From positions 2,325,408 through 2,389,407 of the forward strand of contig NZ_LR733817.1 in NCBI RefSeq assembly GCF_902506165.1: a stretch of DNA of 64,000 bases, given 5' to 3'. Below, one piece after another: positions 25,359 through 34,240 of this stretch. The stretch comes from Bosea sp. 29B. GTDB lineage: Bacteria > Pseudomonadota > Alphaproteobacteria > Rhizobiales > Beijerinckiaceae. The translations under genes were made by a program, and so were the position numbers. A model generated the notes under the pieces. That model searched no databases, was not told the origin of the DNA, and saw only the letters and a list, made by a program, of their open reading frames with translations. Position 1 is the stretch's first letter. Each line of letters opens with the position of its first letter.

Positions 25359-26108
25359 TCAGGCGACGCGGCGCAGCTCCTCCTGGGTCACGCCGAGGCT
25401 GCTCAGCAGCTCGCTGCGGACCTCGGCGAAGCGCCGCTGCCGCGGTCCCGCCTCGGAAGGCAGGTCGACCTTGAGGTCGACGACGAAGCGGCCCTGATCG
25501 AGCACCAGCACGCGCTGGGCGAGATGGATCGCCTCGTCGACGTCATGGGTGACGAGCAGCACGGCCGGGCGATGGCGGGCGCAGAGATCGAGCAGAAGCG
25601 CCTGCATGCGCAGGCGGGTCAGCGCATCGAGCGCGCCGAAGGGCTCGTCGAGCAGCAGGAGTTCGGGCTCGCGCACCAGCGAACGGGCCAGCGCTGCGCG
25701 CTGCTGCTCGCCGCCTGAGAGCTGCATCGGCCAGGCCCGCGCCCGCGCCGTCAGCTCGACCTCGGCGAGCGCATGCAGGGCGCGCTCGCGCGGCGTCTGC
25801 CCCTTCAGTCCGAGCGAGACATTGTCGACGACCGTCTTCCAGGGCAGCAGCCGCGCATCCTGGAAGACGACCGAGACCGCGTCCGGCGTGCCGAGCCGGC
25901 CGGAGCCGGGCACGCCATGGTCGAGCCCGGCCAGCGCCCGCAGGAAGGTGCTCTTGCCGGAGCCGGAGCGGCCGAGCAAAGCGACGAACTCGCCGCGGCC
26001 GATGTCGAGATCGACACCGTCGATGATGGTGCGCTCGCCATAGCGGCGGGTGAGGCCGCGCACCGCGACGACGGGCGGCTGGGTCAGTCGGCCAGAATCT
26101 TGCGCCAT
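25359..26108 (-). CDS. ABC transporter ATP-binding protein, SsuB/TauB type
   Basis: The 249-residue protein is a single ABC ATPase domain: Walker A GRSGSGKST, Q-loop FQDARLLPW, signature LSGGEQQRAALARSL, Walker B LLLLDEPFGALD and the switch His in THDVDEA. FQDARLLPW and the DEPFGALD form are typical of the nitrate/sulfonate/taurine group. It overlaps the end of the permease gene by 25 bases and completes an operon of monooxygenase, binding protein, permease and ATPase. Confidence 0.92.
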   Translation of the reverse strand: MAQDSGRLTQPPVVAVRGLTRRYGERTIIDGVDLDIGRGEFVALLGRSGSGKSTFLRALAGLDHGVPGSGRLGTPDAVSVVFQDARLLPWKTVVDNVSLGLKGQTPRERALHALAEVELTARARAWPMQLSGGEQQRAALARSLVREPELLLLDEPFGALDALTRLRMQALLLDLCARHRPAVLLVTHDVDEAIHLAQRVLVLDQGRFVVDLKVDLPSEAGPRQRRFAEVRSELLSSLGVTQEELRRVA

Positions 26109-26968
26109 GGCAAAGCCTTTCGGGTGATGAAGCGGACGAGCCAGTCCGAGCTCAGGCCGAGCGCGGCATAGACGGCAAGGCACAGGATGATGACCTCGGT
26201 CTGGCCATAGGTGCGGGCGAGGTTGATCATGTAGCCGAGGCCGGAGGTGGCATTGACCTGCTCGACCACGACGAGGGCGAGCCAGGAATAGGTGACGCCG
26301 AAGCGCAAGCCGAGCAGGAAGCCGGGAAGCGCCGCCGGCAGCACGACATGGCGCAGGAACTGGCCGTTGGAGAGATCGAGCGTCTCGGCCAATTCGATGA
26401 AGCGGGCATCGGTCGAGCGCAGCCCGTCATGGGTCTGGATGTAGATCGGTGCGAAGGTGATCAGCGCGATGGTCAGCACCTTCATGCCCTCGCCAATGCC
26501 GAACCAGAGCATCAGCAGCGGGATCAGCGCCAGGGCGGGGATGGCGCGCTTGATCTGGATCGGGCCGTCGACGAGGTATTCGCCGATACGGCTGAGGCCC
26601 GCGATGACGCCGAGCGAGGCGCCGGCGACGATGCCCCAGAACAGCCCCCAGAAGGAGCGCTGGAACGAGGTCCAGAGGTTCTCCTGCAGGCGCCCGTCCT
26701 GTATCAGCTCCCAGCCGGTGGTCGCCACCGTCCAGGGCGCCGAGAGGATGCGGTCGTCGATGAAGCCGGTCGCCGAGCCGATGCTCCAGAGGATCAGCAG
26801 CAGGGCAGGCCCGAGCGCTGCGCCATAGGGAATCGGCCGGCCCGGGCCGAGCTTGCGCCGGCGGCGCGGCGTTTCGACGGTGGTAGCAGGCTGGCTGCGG
26901 GCGAGCTTGAGCCAGACGGGATCGACGGCGCTCTGTCCGCCGGTGAGCGAGAGATCGGCCATGCTCAT
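26084..26968 (-). CDS. ABC transporter permease, SsuC/TauC type
   Basis: This is a 294-residue inner-membrane protein with about six hydrophobic segments and the BPD_transp_1 EAA-like region (AETLDLSNGQFLRHVVLPAALPGFLLGLRFG). It has an unusually long hydrophilic N-terminus of about 45 residues before the first helix. It starts by ATGA overlap with the binding-protein stop (26965-26968) and is coupled to the ATPase. It probably imports an organosulfur or similar anion. Confidence 0.92.
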   Translation of the reverse strand: MSMADLSLTGGQSAVDPVWLKLARSQPATTVETPRRRRKLGPGRPIPYGAALGPALLLILWSIGSATGFIDDRILSAPWTVATTGWELIQDGRLQENLWTSFQRSFWGLFWGIVAGASLGVIAGLSRIGEYLVDGPIQIKRAIPALALIPLLMLWFGIGEGMKVLTIALITFAPIYIQTHDGLRSTDARFIELAETLDLSNGQFLRHVVLPAALPGFLLGLRFGVTYSWLALVVVEQVNATSGLGYMINLARTYGQTEVIILCLAVYAALGLSSDWLVRFITRKALPWRKILAD

Positions 26969-27978
26969 TCTCCCTGATAGGCCGCGCCGGCGACCTGTTC
27001 GAAGCGCCGGTCGAACAGCGTCGCCGCCTTGAGCACGGGCTTCTTCAGTTCGGCGGCGAGGAGGTCGATGGTTTCCTGCTGGCGCTCGATCGCCCCGTTC
27101 CAGTCGAGCGGAACATCGGGATCGCCGTTGGATTCGACCAGGAAGCGGCCGGAATCGGCCTTCAGGCCCTGATCCCTAACGTAATAGCCCTTAATCCACT
27201 CCTCGGGATGGGTCTCGATCCATTTTGCGGCACGGCCCCAGGCCTGGACATAGGCGCGGATCGCCGCCGCCTTGCCGGGATCCTCCAGCGAGCTCTTCAC
27301 CACATAGAGATAGGCCGGATCGTCGCGCAGGCCGTGCGGCAGCGCCTTGGCGCCGTCCCGCGCATAATTCTGGACGAAGCGCTGCTTGTTCGCTTCCGCG
27401 ATCGGCGCGGCGTCGACGAGCTTGCTGGCGAGTGCGTTGACATAGGCGTCGCCGACGCTCGGCAGTTCGACGAGCTGGACCTCGTCATGTCGGAGGTTCA
27501 GCTTCTTCAGCACGCGCAACACCAGCGCGCCTTGGGCCTGGCCGGGGCTGAAGGCGATCTTGCGGCCCTTGATGTCCTCGAGCTTCGCAATGCCCGAGCC
27601 CGGCGCCGTGGCGATCACATAGATCGGATGCCCGACCGGATCGCGTCGGAACTTGGCGCCGACGATCCTGACTTCAAGCCCGGTCCATTGCGCATGAATC
27701 GGCGGGATGTCCGCGACCGAGCCGATGTCCAGCGCCTTGGCCCGGAAGGCCTCGATCGTCTGCGGGCCGCCGGAGATGTTGGCCCACTCGACCTTGAAGG
27801 GCAGCTTGGCGAGTTCGCCCGACAGAGTGAGCGCGACCCTGGTTTGCGGATCGCCGATCACCAGGGTCGTCCCCGGAGGGACGCGCTCGGGAATGGGGGC
27901 GGTCTCCGCCAAGGGTTGGGCGATAGCGGGGCTGGCCAACAGCGCGGCTGCAAGGGGCAGGAGGTAAGTCAGCTTCAT
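26965..27978 (-). CDS. ABC transporter substrate-binding protein, SsuA type
   Basis: The 337-residue periplasmic protein has a signal peptide (MKLTYLLPLAAALLASPAIA) and the NMT1/SsuA-like binding fold: LVIGDPQTRVAL, IEAFRAKALDIGSVADIPPI and a hinge region with GSGIAKLEDIKGRKIAFSPG. GAGGACATCAA precedes the ATG. It lies between the flavin monooxygenase gene and the permease. The context points to alkanesulfonates or another compound cleaved by an FMN-dependent monooxygenase. The ligand is inferred only from context. Confidence 0.9.
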   Translation of the reverse strand: MKLTYLLPLAAALLASPAIAQPLAETAPIPERVPPGTTLVIGDPQTRVALTLSGELAKLPFKVEWANISGGPQTIEAFRAKALDIGSVADIPPIHAQWTGLEVRIVGAKFRRDPVGHPIYVIATAPGSGIAKLEDIKGRKIAFSPGQAQGALVLRVLKKLNLRHDEVQLVELPSVGDAYVNALASKLVDAAPIAEANKQRFVQNYARDGAKALPHGLRDDPAYLYVVKSSLEDPGKAAAIRAYVQAWGRAAKWIETHPEEWIKGYYVRDQGLKADSGRFLVESNGDPDVPLDWNGAIERQQETIDLLAAELKKPVLKAATLFDRRFEQVAGAAYQGE

Positions 27979-28070
27979 TTGATGTCCTCGATAGGCATGC
28001 GTCATCGCCCGGCGGGAAGCACCCGCACGACGTCACGCATGGGGAAGGGTGGTTGGCGCCGCAGGGCGCC

Positions 28071-29417
28071 TCAGGCGCTCTGGCGCTGCTCCGTAGCGAA
28101 GAGGCTCTCCGGCCGCGGCAGCCCGTAATGGTCGCGCAGCGTCGTGCCGGAGTATTCCTGCCTGAACAGGCCGCGCTTGCGCAGGATCGGCACGACCTCG
28201 GAGACGAAGCTGTCGAAGCCGCCGGTCAGCCAAGGCGGCATGACGTTGAAGCCGTCGGCCGCGCCCTGCTCGAACCAGGTCTGAATCTCGTTCGCGACAT
28301 GCTCGGGCGTGCCGACGACGACACGATGGCCGCGCGCGCCGGCAAGGCGCCGGATCAGCTGGCGGATCGTCGGATTCTCGCGGTCGACGATGTCGACGAC
28401 GAGCTGGAAGCGGCTCGCCAGCCCCTTCGGCCCGCTGGTGTCGATGATGTGGCGCGGCACGGGCCCGTCGAGATCATAGCCGCCGAGGTCGACGCCGATC
28501 ATGCGCTTGAGCTGGTCGAGCGAGGCGGCCGGCTGGATCAGATCGTCGATCTCCTCCTCCAGCCGCTTCGCCTCGGCCTGCGTCGAGCCGAGGAACGGGC
28601 TGATCCCCGGCAGGACGCGCAGGTGATCCGGCCGGCGTCCGAGCGCCACCGCACGGGTCTTGATGTCGGAATAGAACTCCTGCGCGCTGGCAAGCGTCTG
28701 GTGAGCGGTGAAGATCGCCTCGGCGAACTGGGCCGCGAAGGAGCGGCCATCTTCTGAAGAGCCGGCCTGGACATAGACCGGCCGACCCTGCGGCGAGCGC
28801 GAGACGTTGAGCGGCCCGCGGACGCGGTAATGCTTGCCGACATGGTCGATGCGATGGACCTTGTCGGCATCCGCAAAGACGCCGCTCTGCGGATCGGCGA
28901 CGAGGGCGTCGTCCTCCCAGCTATCCCAGAGCCTGGTGACGACATTCAGGAACTCGCGGGCCATTTCGTAGCGCTCGCCATGTGGCGGATGCTCCGGCAG
29001 CCCGAAATTATGAGCGGCCCCGGCATCGCTGGTGGTGACGATGTTCCAGCCGGCGCGGCCGCCGCTGATATGGTCGAGCGAGGCGAACAGGCGTGCGAGA
29101 TTGTAAGGCTCGTTATAGGTCGTCGAGGCCGTGCCGATCAGGCCGATCTTCTCGGTGGCCGCGGCGATCGCGGTCAGCCAGGTGATCGGCTCGAAGCGAA
29201 CGCGCGAGGAGTAGCGCACATTCTCCGGCAGCGACGGCCCGTCGGCGAAGAAGATCGCGTCGAACTTCGCGGCCTCCGCCTTCTGCGCCAGCTCCTGATA
29301 GTAGCGGATGTCGAGCACGCGCTCCGGCGCGGAATCCTTGTAGCGCCAGGCCGCCTCATGGTGGCCGCCGGGATAGATGAACAGGTTGAGCGTGAGTTGG
29401 CGGCCGGCATTGGACAT
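28071..29417 (-). CDS. LLM-class flavin-dependent monooxygenase, NtaA/SnaA/DszA family
   Basis: This 448-residue protein is a bacterial luciferase-like monooxygenase of the nitrilotriacetate/dibenzothiophene-sulfone group. It shows NLFIYPGGHHEAAWR, KAEAAKFDAIFFADG, the WNIVTTSDAGAAHNFG segment that contacts the substrate, and a GSSEDGRSFAAQFAEAIF segment. It uses FMNH2 from a separate reductase and O2 to cleave C-S or C-N bonds. No reductase gene is adjacent. It is first in a four-gene operon with an SsuABC-like importer, consistent with sulfur or carbon scavenging. The start is ATG 29417 with GAGGTG upstream. Confidence 0.9.
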   Translation of the reverse strand: MSNAGRQLTLNLFIYPGGHHEAAWRYKDSAPERVLDIRYYQELAQKAEAAKFDAIFFADGPSLPENVRYSSRVRFEPITWLTAIAAATEKIGLIGTASTTYNEPYNLARLFASLDHISGGRAGWNIVTTSDAGAAHNFGLPEHPPHGERYEMAREFLNVVTRLWDSWEDDALVADPQSGVFADADKVHRIDHVGKHYRVRGPLNVSRSPQGRPVYVQAGSSEDGRSFAAQFAEAIFTAHQTLASAQEFYSDIKTRAVALGRRPDHLRVLPGISPFLGSTQAEAKRLEEEIDDLIQPAASLDQLKRMIGVDLGGYDLDGPVPRHIIDTSGPKGLASRFQLVVDIVDRENPTIRQLIRRLAGARGHRVVVGTPEHVANEIQTWFEQGAADGFNVMPPWLTGGFDSFVSEVVPILRKRGLFRQEYSGTTLRDHYGLPRPESLFATEQRQSA

Positions 29418-29933
29418 CGCGCACCTCGCATGAAGCAAATGGTCTGACGGGATACGAAGCTTGCGCCCCTGTCATTTACGATGACGGCCAGCAGAGCGGC
29501 TGGTCAAGAGAAGTGTTTTTTAAAAAGAACGGTTTGTTCGGGAGATTATTACTCGACTGAAGTCACATCATTCTAGCGGATCAATGGGATTATTGAAATA
29601 AATAGGCTGAATTCCACCCTGTTTTTGGGATTATTATCGTTCGTTACGCTCAAGATTCAAAAGGATCTTCCCATTTCGAGCCTGCACGCGTCCTGAACGC
29701 AGGGCGCACGCGGTCCGGCCTGCCGGCTGTCCGAGGAGATGGATAGTGCTCGTGCCGCCGCGCGAGGCATGCGTGCCCCGAGCTCGGCGGCCTCCTCGGA
29801 ACCACGATACGGTTTCCAGTCCTGCGCAGTTCCTCACCGAACCCGTTGATCGACGCCATCAGGGCAAAGTCGCGTCGCAGCACGTGACTTCGCGCGAGCA
29901 TCCCGGCAGGATCGCGCCGGTAAGGAGTTCTCG
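29418..29933. other. Intergenic region with AT-rich core, upstream of the monooxygenase operon
   Basis: The stretch from 29510 to 29645 is clearly poorer in G+C than its surroundings. It contains GAAC-GGTTT-GTTC (29527-29539) and two copies of GGGATTATT (29586-29594 and 29627-29635), with a related GGAGATTATT at 29541. It probably carries the operon promoter and activator sites. Short open frames at 29634-29940 have no ribosome site or recognisable product, and I do not call them. Confidence 0.5.
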
Positions 29934-30134
29934 ATGACAAAGCTCTTCGCGGCCGCGTGCTGCCTGTTGCTGGCCGGTTGCACCGCTACCGGCATGTCCG
30001 TGGGCATCGATCCGATGCAAAGCGATGGAACGACCTATGTGCCGGCGGATGTCGCGGCGACCTACGCGCCGTCAGCCGACGAGCGTCCTGTCTCGACCTG
30101 TGCCATGCGCGGGCAGAGCGTCTTGTGTCGCTGA
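29934..30134 (+). CDS. Small putative lipoprotein
   Basis: This 66-residue protein starts with a lipoprotein signal (MTKLFAAACCLLLAGC), with the lipobox LLAGC, so Cys16 is the predicted lipidated residue. The mature part is only 51 residues, with no recognised domain and two further Cys residues near the end. TAAGGAG precedes the ATG. Single-gene unit between the monooxygenase promoter region and the tRNA gene. Confidence 0.65.
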   Translation: MTKLFAAACCLLLAGCTATGMSVGIDPMQSDGTTYVPADVAATYAPSADERPVSTCAMRGQSVLCR

Positions 30135-30249
30135 GCCGCAGGTGCACCTGTGCCGACCGCCTCGGTGAAGGATGTTGCCAGCCTGGATGAGCGCCACGCC
30201 CTCCTCCGAGAGCTTCATGACGATCGAGCCAGGCGCAGGTCGGCGCAAT

Positions 30250-30285
30250 GACAAAACAGAAAGCCGGCCTCAGTCAGAGCCGGCT
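30250..30285 (-). terminator. Rho-independent terminator after tRNA-Ala
   Basis: Arms AGCCGGC (30262-30268) and GCCGGCT (30279-30285) with a 10-base loop, followed on the minus strand by TTTCTGTTTTGT. It is 34 bases beyond the tRNA 3' end. Confidence 0.75.
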
Positions 30286-30318
30286 CCGGTCGTCCGCAAA
30301 TGTCGGTTAGGAGAGATT

Positions 30319-30394
<76 letters not shown>

Positions 30395-30400
30395 ACTTTG

Positions 30401-30424
30401 CCGGCCTTCTTGGGGAAAGGCCGG
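30401..30424. repeat. Hairpin in the tRNA-Ala leader
   Basis: CCGGCCTT (30401-30408) and AAGGCCGG (30417-30424) form a stem-loop six bases upstream of the mature tRNA 5' end on the minus strand. It may be a processing element of the precursor. Confidence 0.5.
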
Positions 30425-30489
30425 GAAATCGTCGCTGACCGAGGGCTCTTTCGAGGCGGTCCGCGTTCGTCGCCGCAGCGACGAAGCGC

Positions 30490-30518
30490 TCTATAGGCAA
30501 GCTTGCGCCAAGACACAA
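30490..30518 (-). promoter_or_regulatory. Sigma-70-type promoter of tRNA-Ala
   Basis: On the minus strand, TTGTGT (30518-30513), a 17-base spacer and TATAGA (30495-30490). It lies about 96 bases before the mature tRNA 5' end. Confidence 0.55.
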
Positions 30519-30583
30519 GCACTGATGTCACGTTATCGTCGCGCTTTTTTCCGGAGCGCGATTTGACGCGATCCTGGCGCTGA

Positions 30584-30991
30584 TCAGGCGTCTTCGTCGC
30601 CTTCGATGTCGCCATCGATCAGGTCGGAGACGTCGTCGTCGCCTTCCTCGTCCTCTTCCAGGAAGGTGTCGTCGTCGTCGCTGGCGTCGGCGTCATCCTC
30701 GATCTCGATGTCGTCGTCGCTGGTGACCACTGGCTCCTTCTCGGCAGCCTCGGCATCGGCGTCGTCGAGCGAGACGAGCTCGACCGCGCCGTCGGCGGCC
30801 TCCGTCTCATCCTCGTCGTCCGCCGGCTTGGCCGCCGGAACCGCTGCCGCCGCCTTGGCCTGTGGCTCGAACAGCGAGCGCGGATAGGACTGGCCGGTAT
30901 AGGGCGAGACGATCGGATCCTTGTCGAGATCGTAGAATTTGCGGCCCGTGACCGGGCAAACGCGCTTGGTACCAAGTTCCGGTTTCGCCAC
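30584..30991 (-). CDS. FYDLN-acid family protein (TIGR02300)
   Basis: The 135-residue protein has the conserved N-terminus (PELGTKRVCPVTGRKFYDLDKDPIVSPYTG) with two Cys-like positions reduced to one visible Cys, followed by a very acidic, low-complexity tail of about 85 residues rich in Asp and Glu. This is the alphaproteobacterial TIGR02300 family of unknown function; the N-terminus suggests a small metal-binding or nucleic-acid-associated fold. The start is GTG at 30991 with GAAGGT upstream. In many relatives aroA and cmk follow; here only cmk does, divergently. Confidence 0.9.
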   Translation of the reverse strand: MAKPELGTKRVCPVTGRKFYDLDKDPIVSPYTGQSYPRSLFEPQAKAAAAVPAAKPADDEDETEAADGAVELVSLDDADAEAAEKEPVVTSDDDIEIEDDADASDDDDTFLEEDEEGDDDVSDLIDGDIEGDEDA

Positions 30992-31184
30992 GGCGTCGGA
31001 CCTTCAAGTTCGTACAGGGTTCGTAAAAAGCAGGGGCGTCCGTTAGTCGGGCAAAGCGTCTCTGTCAAATATTGATTTGGCTGCGGCGCAAGCCGGTGAA
31101 GCCCGGCGCAAAACCGCTTCGCATCGGCGCGCCCCGTGCTTTAGAACTCTGCCTTCATTAGAGCACTGACGAAAGATAGGAATC

Positions 31185-31859
31185 GTGCCCGCGACCCAGC
31201 CCTCCGCCTCTCCGATCCAGCAGGCCGACCGGCTGGTCATCGCCGTCGATGGGCCGGCAGCCTCCGGCAAGGGCACCTTGGCGCGCCGGCTCGCCACTCA
31301 TTACGGCCTGCCCTATCTCGACACCGGCCTGCTCTACCGCATGGTCGCCCGCACCATGCTCGATGCCGGCGAGCCGCTCGACGATGCGCAGGCCGCAGCG
31401 GCGAGCGCCCTGGGCTTCGACGATGCGACGATCGACGAATCGCGGCTGCGTGGCCGCGAGATCGGCGAGGCCGCCTCGGTGGTGGCGGCGATCCCCGCTG
31501 TCCGGCATGCGCTGATCGACCGGCAGCGCCGCTTTGCCGCGGCCGCTTCCGGGGCCGTGCTCGACGGGCGCGATATCGGCACGGTGATCTGCCCTGAGGC
31601 GACGGTGAAGCTCTTCGTCACCGCGACCCCCGAGGTCCGTGCCGCGCGCCGGCACAAGGAACTGGCGGGGCGGGGCGAGGCCGCTACGCTCGACGGCATC
31701 CTGGCTGATATCCGCCGGCGCGATGCCAGGGATTCAGGCCGGGGCGACGCGCCGCTGAAGGCGGCGGAGGATGCGGTGCAGCTCGACACCTCGGCGCTCG
31801 GCGTCGAGGAGGCCTTCCAGGCGGCGCTCGCCATCGTCGAGGATCGCCGGCGCGGATAA
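31185..31859 (+). CDS. cmk: Cytidylate kinase
   Basis: This 224-residue protein has the CMP kinase P-loop [18 protein letters not shown], the substrate segment [30 protein letters not shown] for CMP recognition, and the lid Arg-rich segment [15 protein letters not shown]. It phosphorylates CMP and dCMP. The start is GTG at 31185. In many Hyphomicrobiales cmk lies between aroA and rpsA; neither is here. Confidence 0.95.
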   Translation: MPATQPSASPIQQADRLVIAVDGPAASGKGTLARRLATHYGLPYLDTGLLYRMVARTMLDAGEPLDDAQAAAASALGFDDATIDESRLRGREIGEAASVVAAIPAVRHALIDRQRRFAAAASGAVLDGRDIGTVICPEATVKLFVTATPEVRAARRHKELAGRGEAATLDGILADIRRRDARDSGRGDAPLKAAEDAVQLDTSALGVEEAFQAALAIVEDRRRG

Positions 31860-32042
31860 TCCTTTCAGGGTGTCGGTTTGTGCAGGCCGATGCTCATTTT
31901 TCCGGCTTGCACTCGCGTTTTCGTGCTTTGCGCGAATCGAAACCAAGCGCAGACTTCGACGACATTCGTTTGAAGCCTGCCTTCGCCCGAAACCCGTCCT
32001 TCTTTCGGCGTCACGCTTCGACGACAGATGACGGAGGTTTCG

Positions 32043-32861
32043 ATGCGGCGTTGGCTGTTCGGTCTCTTTTGTCTCGCCGCCGCCGGAGCCTGGCCCGCAT
32101 CGGCGCCCGATGCGCAGCAGGCGAGCACGCCGCCCGAGGAGGTCGATGTCGCTCTCGTCCTGGCAGTCGACGTCTCCTATTCCATGGACCTCGACGAACT
32201 CGCTCTGCAGCGCAACGGCTATATCGAGGCCTTTCGCTCGAAGTTGTTGCACGAGGCCATCGCGAAGGGGGCGATCGGCAAGATCGCCGTCACCTATTTC
32301 GAATGGGCGGGCGGCGACTTCCAGCACATCGTCAGGCCCTGGACGGTCATCGAGACCCCGCAATCGGCGATCGCCTTCGCCGAGGAGCTCGGCGAGGCGC
32401 CGACCCGGCGCGGCCGGCGCACCTCGATCTCCGGCGCGATCGATCTCGCCGTATCCCTGCTCGAGAAGAGCAATGTCACGCCGCTGCGCCGCGTCATCGA
32501 CATCTCCGGCGACGGCGCCAACAATGACGGGCGCCCCGTGACCGCGGCCCGCGACGCCGCGCGCGACAAGGGCATCTCCATCAACGGCCTGCCGGTGATG
32601 CTGAAGCAGGCGAGCTATTTCGACATCGACAATCTCGACGTCTACTACGAGGACTGCGTCGTCACCGGCGTCGGCGCCTTCGTCATCCCGATTCGCGAGC
32701 GCCACCAGTTCGTCGATGCGACGCGGACCAAGCTGGTGCGCGAGATCGCCGAGCTGCCGGCCTCGGGGCCCGACGCGCTGATCCAGAAGGCGCAGGCCAA
32801 GCCGCCGCGCATCTCCTGCATGCAGGGCGAGCGGCAATGGCGCGACCGGATGGGGAACTGA
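32043..32861 (+). CDS. DUF1194 family exported VWA-like protein
   Basis: The 272-residue protein has a signal peptide (MRRWLFGLFCLAAAGAWPASA) and a von Willebrand A-like domain with a MIDAS-type metal motif, LVLAVDVSYSMD, a later Thr region (RRTSISGAID) and VIDISGDGANN. This matches DUF1194, a family of periplasmic proteins in Alphaproteobacteria with unknown partner. GGAGG precedes the ATG. It is a single gene, convergent with the efflux transporter three bases away. Confidence 0.87.
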   Translation: MRRWLFGLFCLAAAGAWPASAPDAQQASTPPEEVDVALVLAVDVSYSMDLDELALQRNGYIEAFRSKLLHEAIAKGAIGKIAVTYFEWAGGDFQHIVRPWTVIETPQSAIAFAEELGEAPTRRGRRTSISGAIDLAVSLLEKSNVTPLRRVIDISGDGANNDGRPVTAARDAARDKGISINGLPVMLKQASYFDIDNLDVYYEDCVVTGVGAFVIPIRERHQFVDATRTKLVREIAELPASGPDALIQKAQAKPPRISCMQGERQWRDRMGN

Positions 32862-32864
32862 CGC

Positions 32865-34061
32865 TCAGGTCTTGCCCTTGCGGGTCGCGGCACTGGCGCG
32901 GAAGACGATCAGCGTCGCCACCCCGATCACCGACATCACGGCAGGCATCGGCAGCGCGCTGCCCTTGAGCAGATGGCCGACGAGCAGGCCGACGCAGGCT
33001 GCGAGCAGCATCTGGCAGAGGCCGGTCAGCGAGGAGGCCGCGCCGGCCCGGTCCGGGAATGGCATCATCGCCGATGCCTGCGCCTGCGGCATGACGAGGC
33101 CGACGCCGCAGGCATAGAGCGCCATCGGCGCGACGACCCCGAACGGCCCGCCGAAGCCGGTGGCGACGCCGGCCAGCATCGCGAGCCCGCCGGCGGCGAG
33201 GCAGACGACGCCGAGCCCGATCACGCCGTCGAGGCCGCGGCGGCCGACCAGGCGCTGCGCGATGATCGTGCCCAGGATGAAGCCGAGCACGGCGCAGCCG
33301 AAGGACAGGCCATAGGCGGGCGCCGTCAGTCCGTAGACTCCCATCAGCACATAGGACGAGCCGGAGATGAAGGCGAAGAGGCCGGCATAGGCCAGCGAGG
33401 TCAGGGCGACATAGACCCGGTAGGCCGGGTTGCCCAGCAGCAGCCTGTAACCGCGGAAGATCGCCGGTAGCGACAGGCCGTCGGGCGAGCGCCGGCGCAG
33501 CGTCTCCGGCATGATCGTCACGATGATGGCGAGCATGGTGAGTGCGAAGACGAGCGAGGCCAGGAAGGTCGAGCGCCAGCCGAAGGCGTTCTGCAGCAAG
33601 CCGCCGAGCACGGGAGCGATCGCCGGGACGAGGCCCATGATCATGCCCATCCGGGCGAGCTCGCGGCCGGCCCTGGGTCCCTCGTAGAGATCGCGGACCA
33701 TGGCGCGGCCGAGCACGATCGGACCGGAGGCCCCGACCGCCTGGGCGAAGCGGGCGCCGATCAGTGCCTCGATCGAGGGTGCGAAGGCGCAGGCGAGCGT
33801 GGTGGCGATGAAGAGGCCGAGGCCGATCATCAGCACCGGCCGGCGGCCGAGCCGGTCCGAGAGCGGCCCCCAGATGATCTGGCCGGCGGCATAGCCGAAC
33901 AGGAAGGCCGAGAGCGTCGCCTGCGCACCGGCGAAATCCGTGCCCATCACCCGCGCGATCTCGGGGAGCGAGGGCAGATAGAAATCGGTCGAGAGCGGGC
34001 CGAGCGCCGTCAGCATGGCGAGGACGGCGGTCATCGCCAGCGTGTCGGGGCGCAGGGGCAT
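32865..34061 (-). CDS. MFS multidrug efflux transporter, Bcr/CflA family
   Basis: This is a 398-residue protein with 12 predicted membrane helices. The N-terminal signature PLSTDFYLPSLPEIARVMG and the loop motif GPLSDRLGRRPVLMIG identify the Bcr/CflA (DHA1) drug:H+ antiporters. The Asp in STDFYLP is the conserved one for this group. It probably exports drugs or metabolites such as sulfonamides, bicyclomycin or cysteine. No regulator is adjacent. Confidence 0.92.
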   Translation of the reverse strand: MPLRPDTLAMTAVLAMLTALGPLSTDFYLPSLPEIARVMGTDFAGAQATLSAFLFGYAAGQIIWGPLSDRLGRRPVLMIGLGLFIATTLACAFAPSIEALIGARFAQAVGASGPIVLGRAMVRDLYEGPRAGRELARMGMIMGLVPAIAPVLGGLLQNAFGWRSTFLASLVFALTMLAIIVTIMPETLRRRSPDGLSLPAIFRGYRLLLGNPAYRVYVALTSLAYAGLFAFISGSSYVLMGVYGLTAPAYGLSFGCAVLGFILGTIIAQRLVGRRGLDGVIGLGVVCLAAGGLAMLAGVATGFGGPFGVVAPMALYACGVGLVMPQAQASAMMPFPDRAGAASSLTGLCQMLLAACVGLLVGHLLKGSALPMPAVMSVIGVATLIVFRASAATRKGKT

Positions 34062-34240
34062 GGTAGGGCGGTTATCCTTTGGCGAGGCGGGTTTAGGCCG
34101 GCCGGGTGAAACTGTCGAGGCGATCGCAATCAGGCCGGCCTGCCACGAGCGGAAATGCGAGGCGAAAGCGAGTGGCGATTGCCGGCGGCGCTCCGCACTC
34201 GCTAATCTCGGCCGACGACATCGGGCACGGGAACGGACGA

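Noticed and set aside
25359..29417. Firm annotation as the alkanesulfonate system ssuABCD
   Set aside because: The monooxygenase is of the NtaA/SnaA/DszA branch rather than SsuD, and the reductase gene is missing, so the substrate is left open.
29799..29830. GGAAC near 29799 as an EcfG promoter for the small lipoprotein
   Set aside because: GTT follows after only eight bases; no CGTT stands at the required distance.
29634..29940. Short open frames on both strands in the 29.6-29.9 kb gap
   Set aside because: No ribosome sites, no family, and mutual overlap on opposite strands. The lipoprotein gene at 29934 is the only supported one here.
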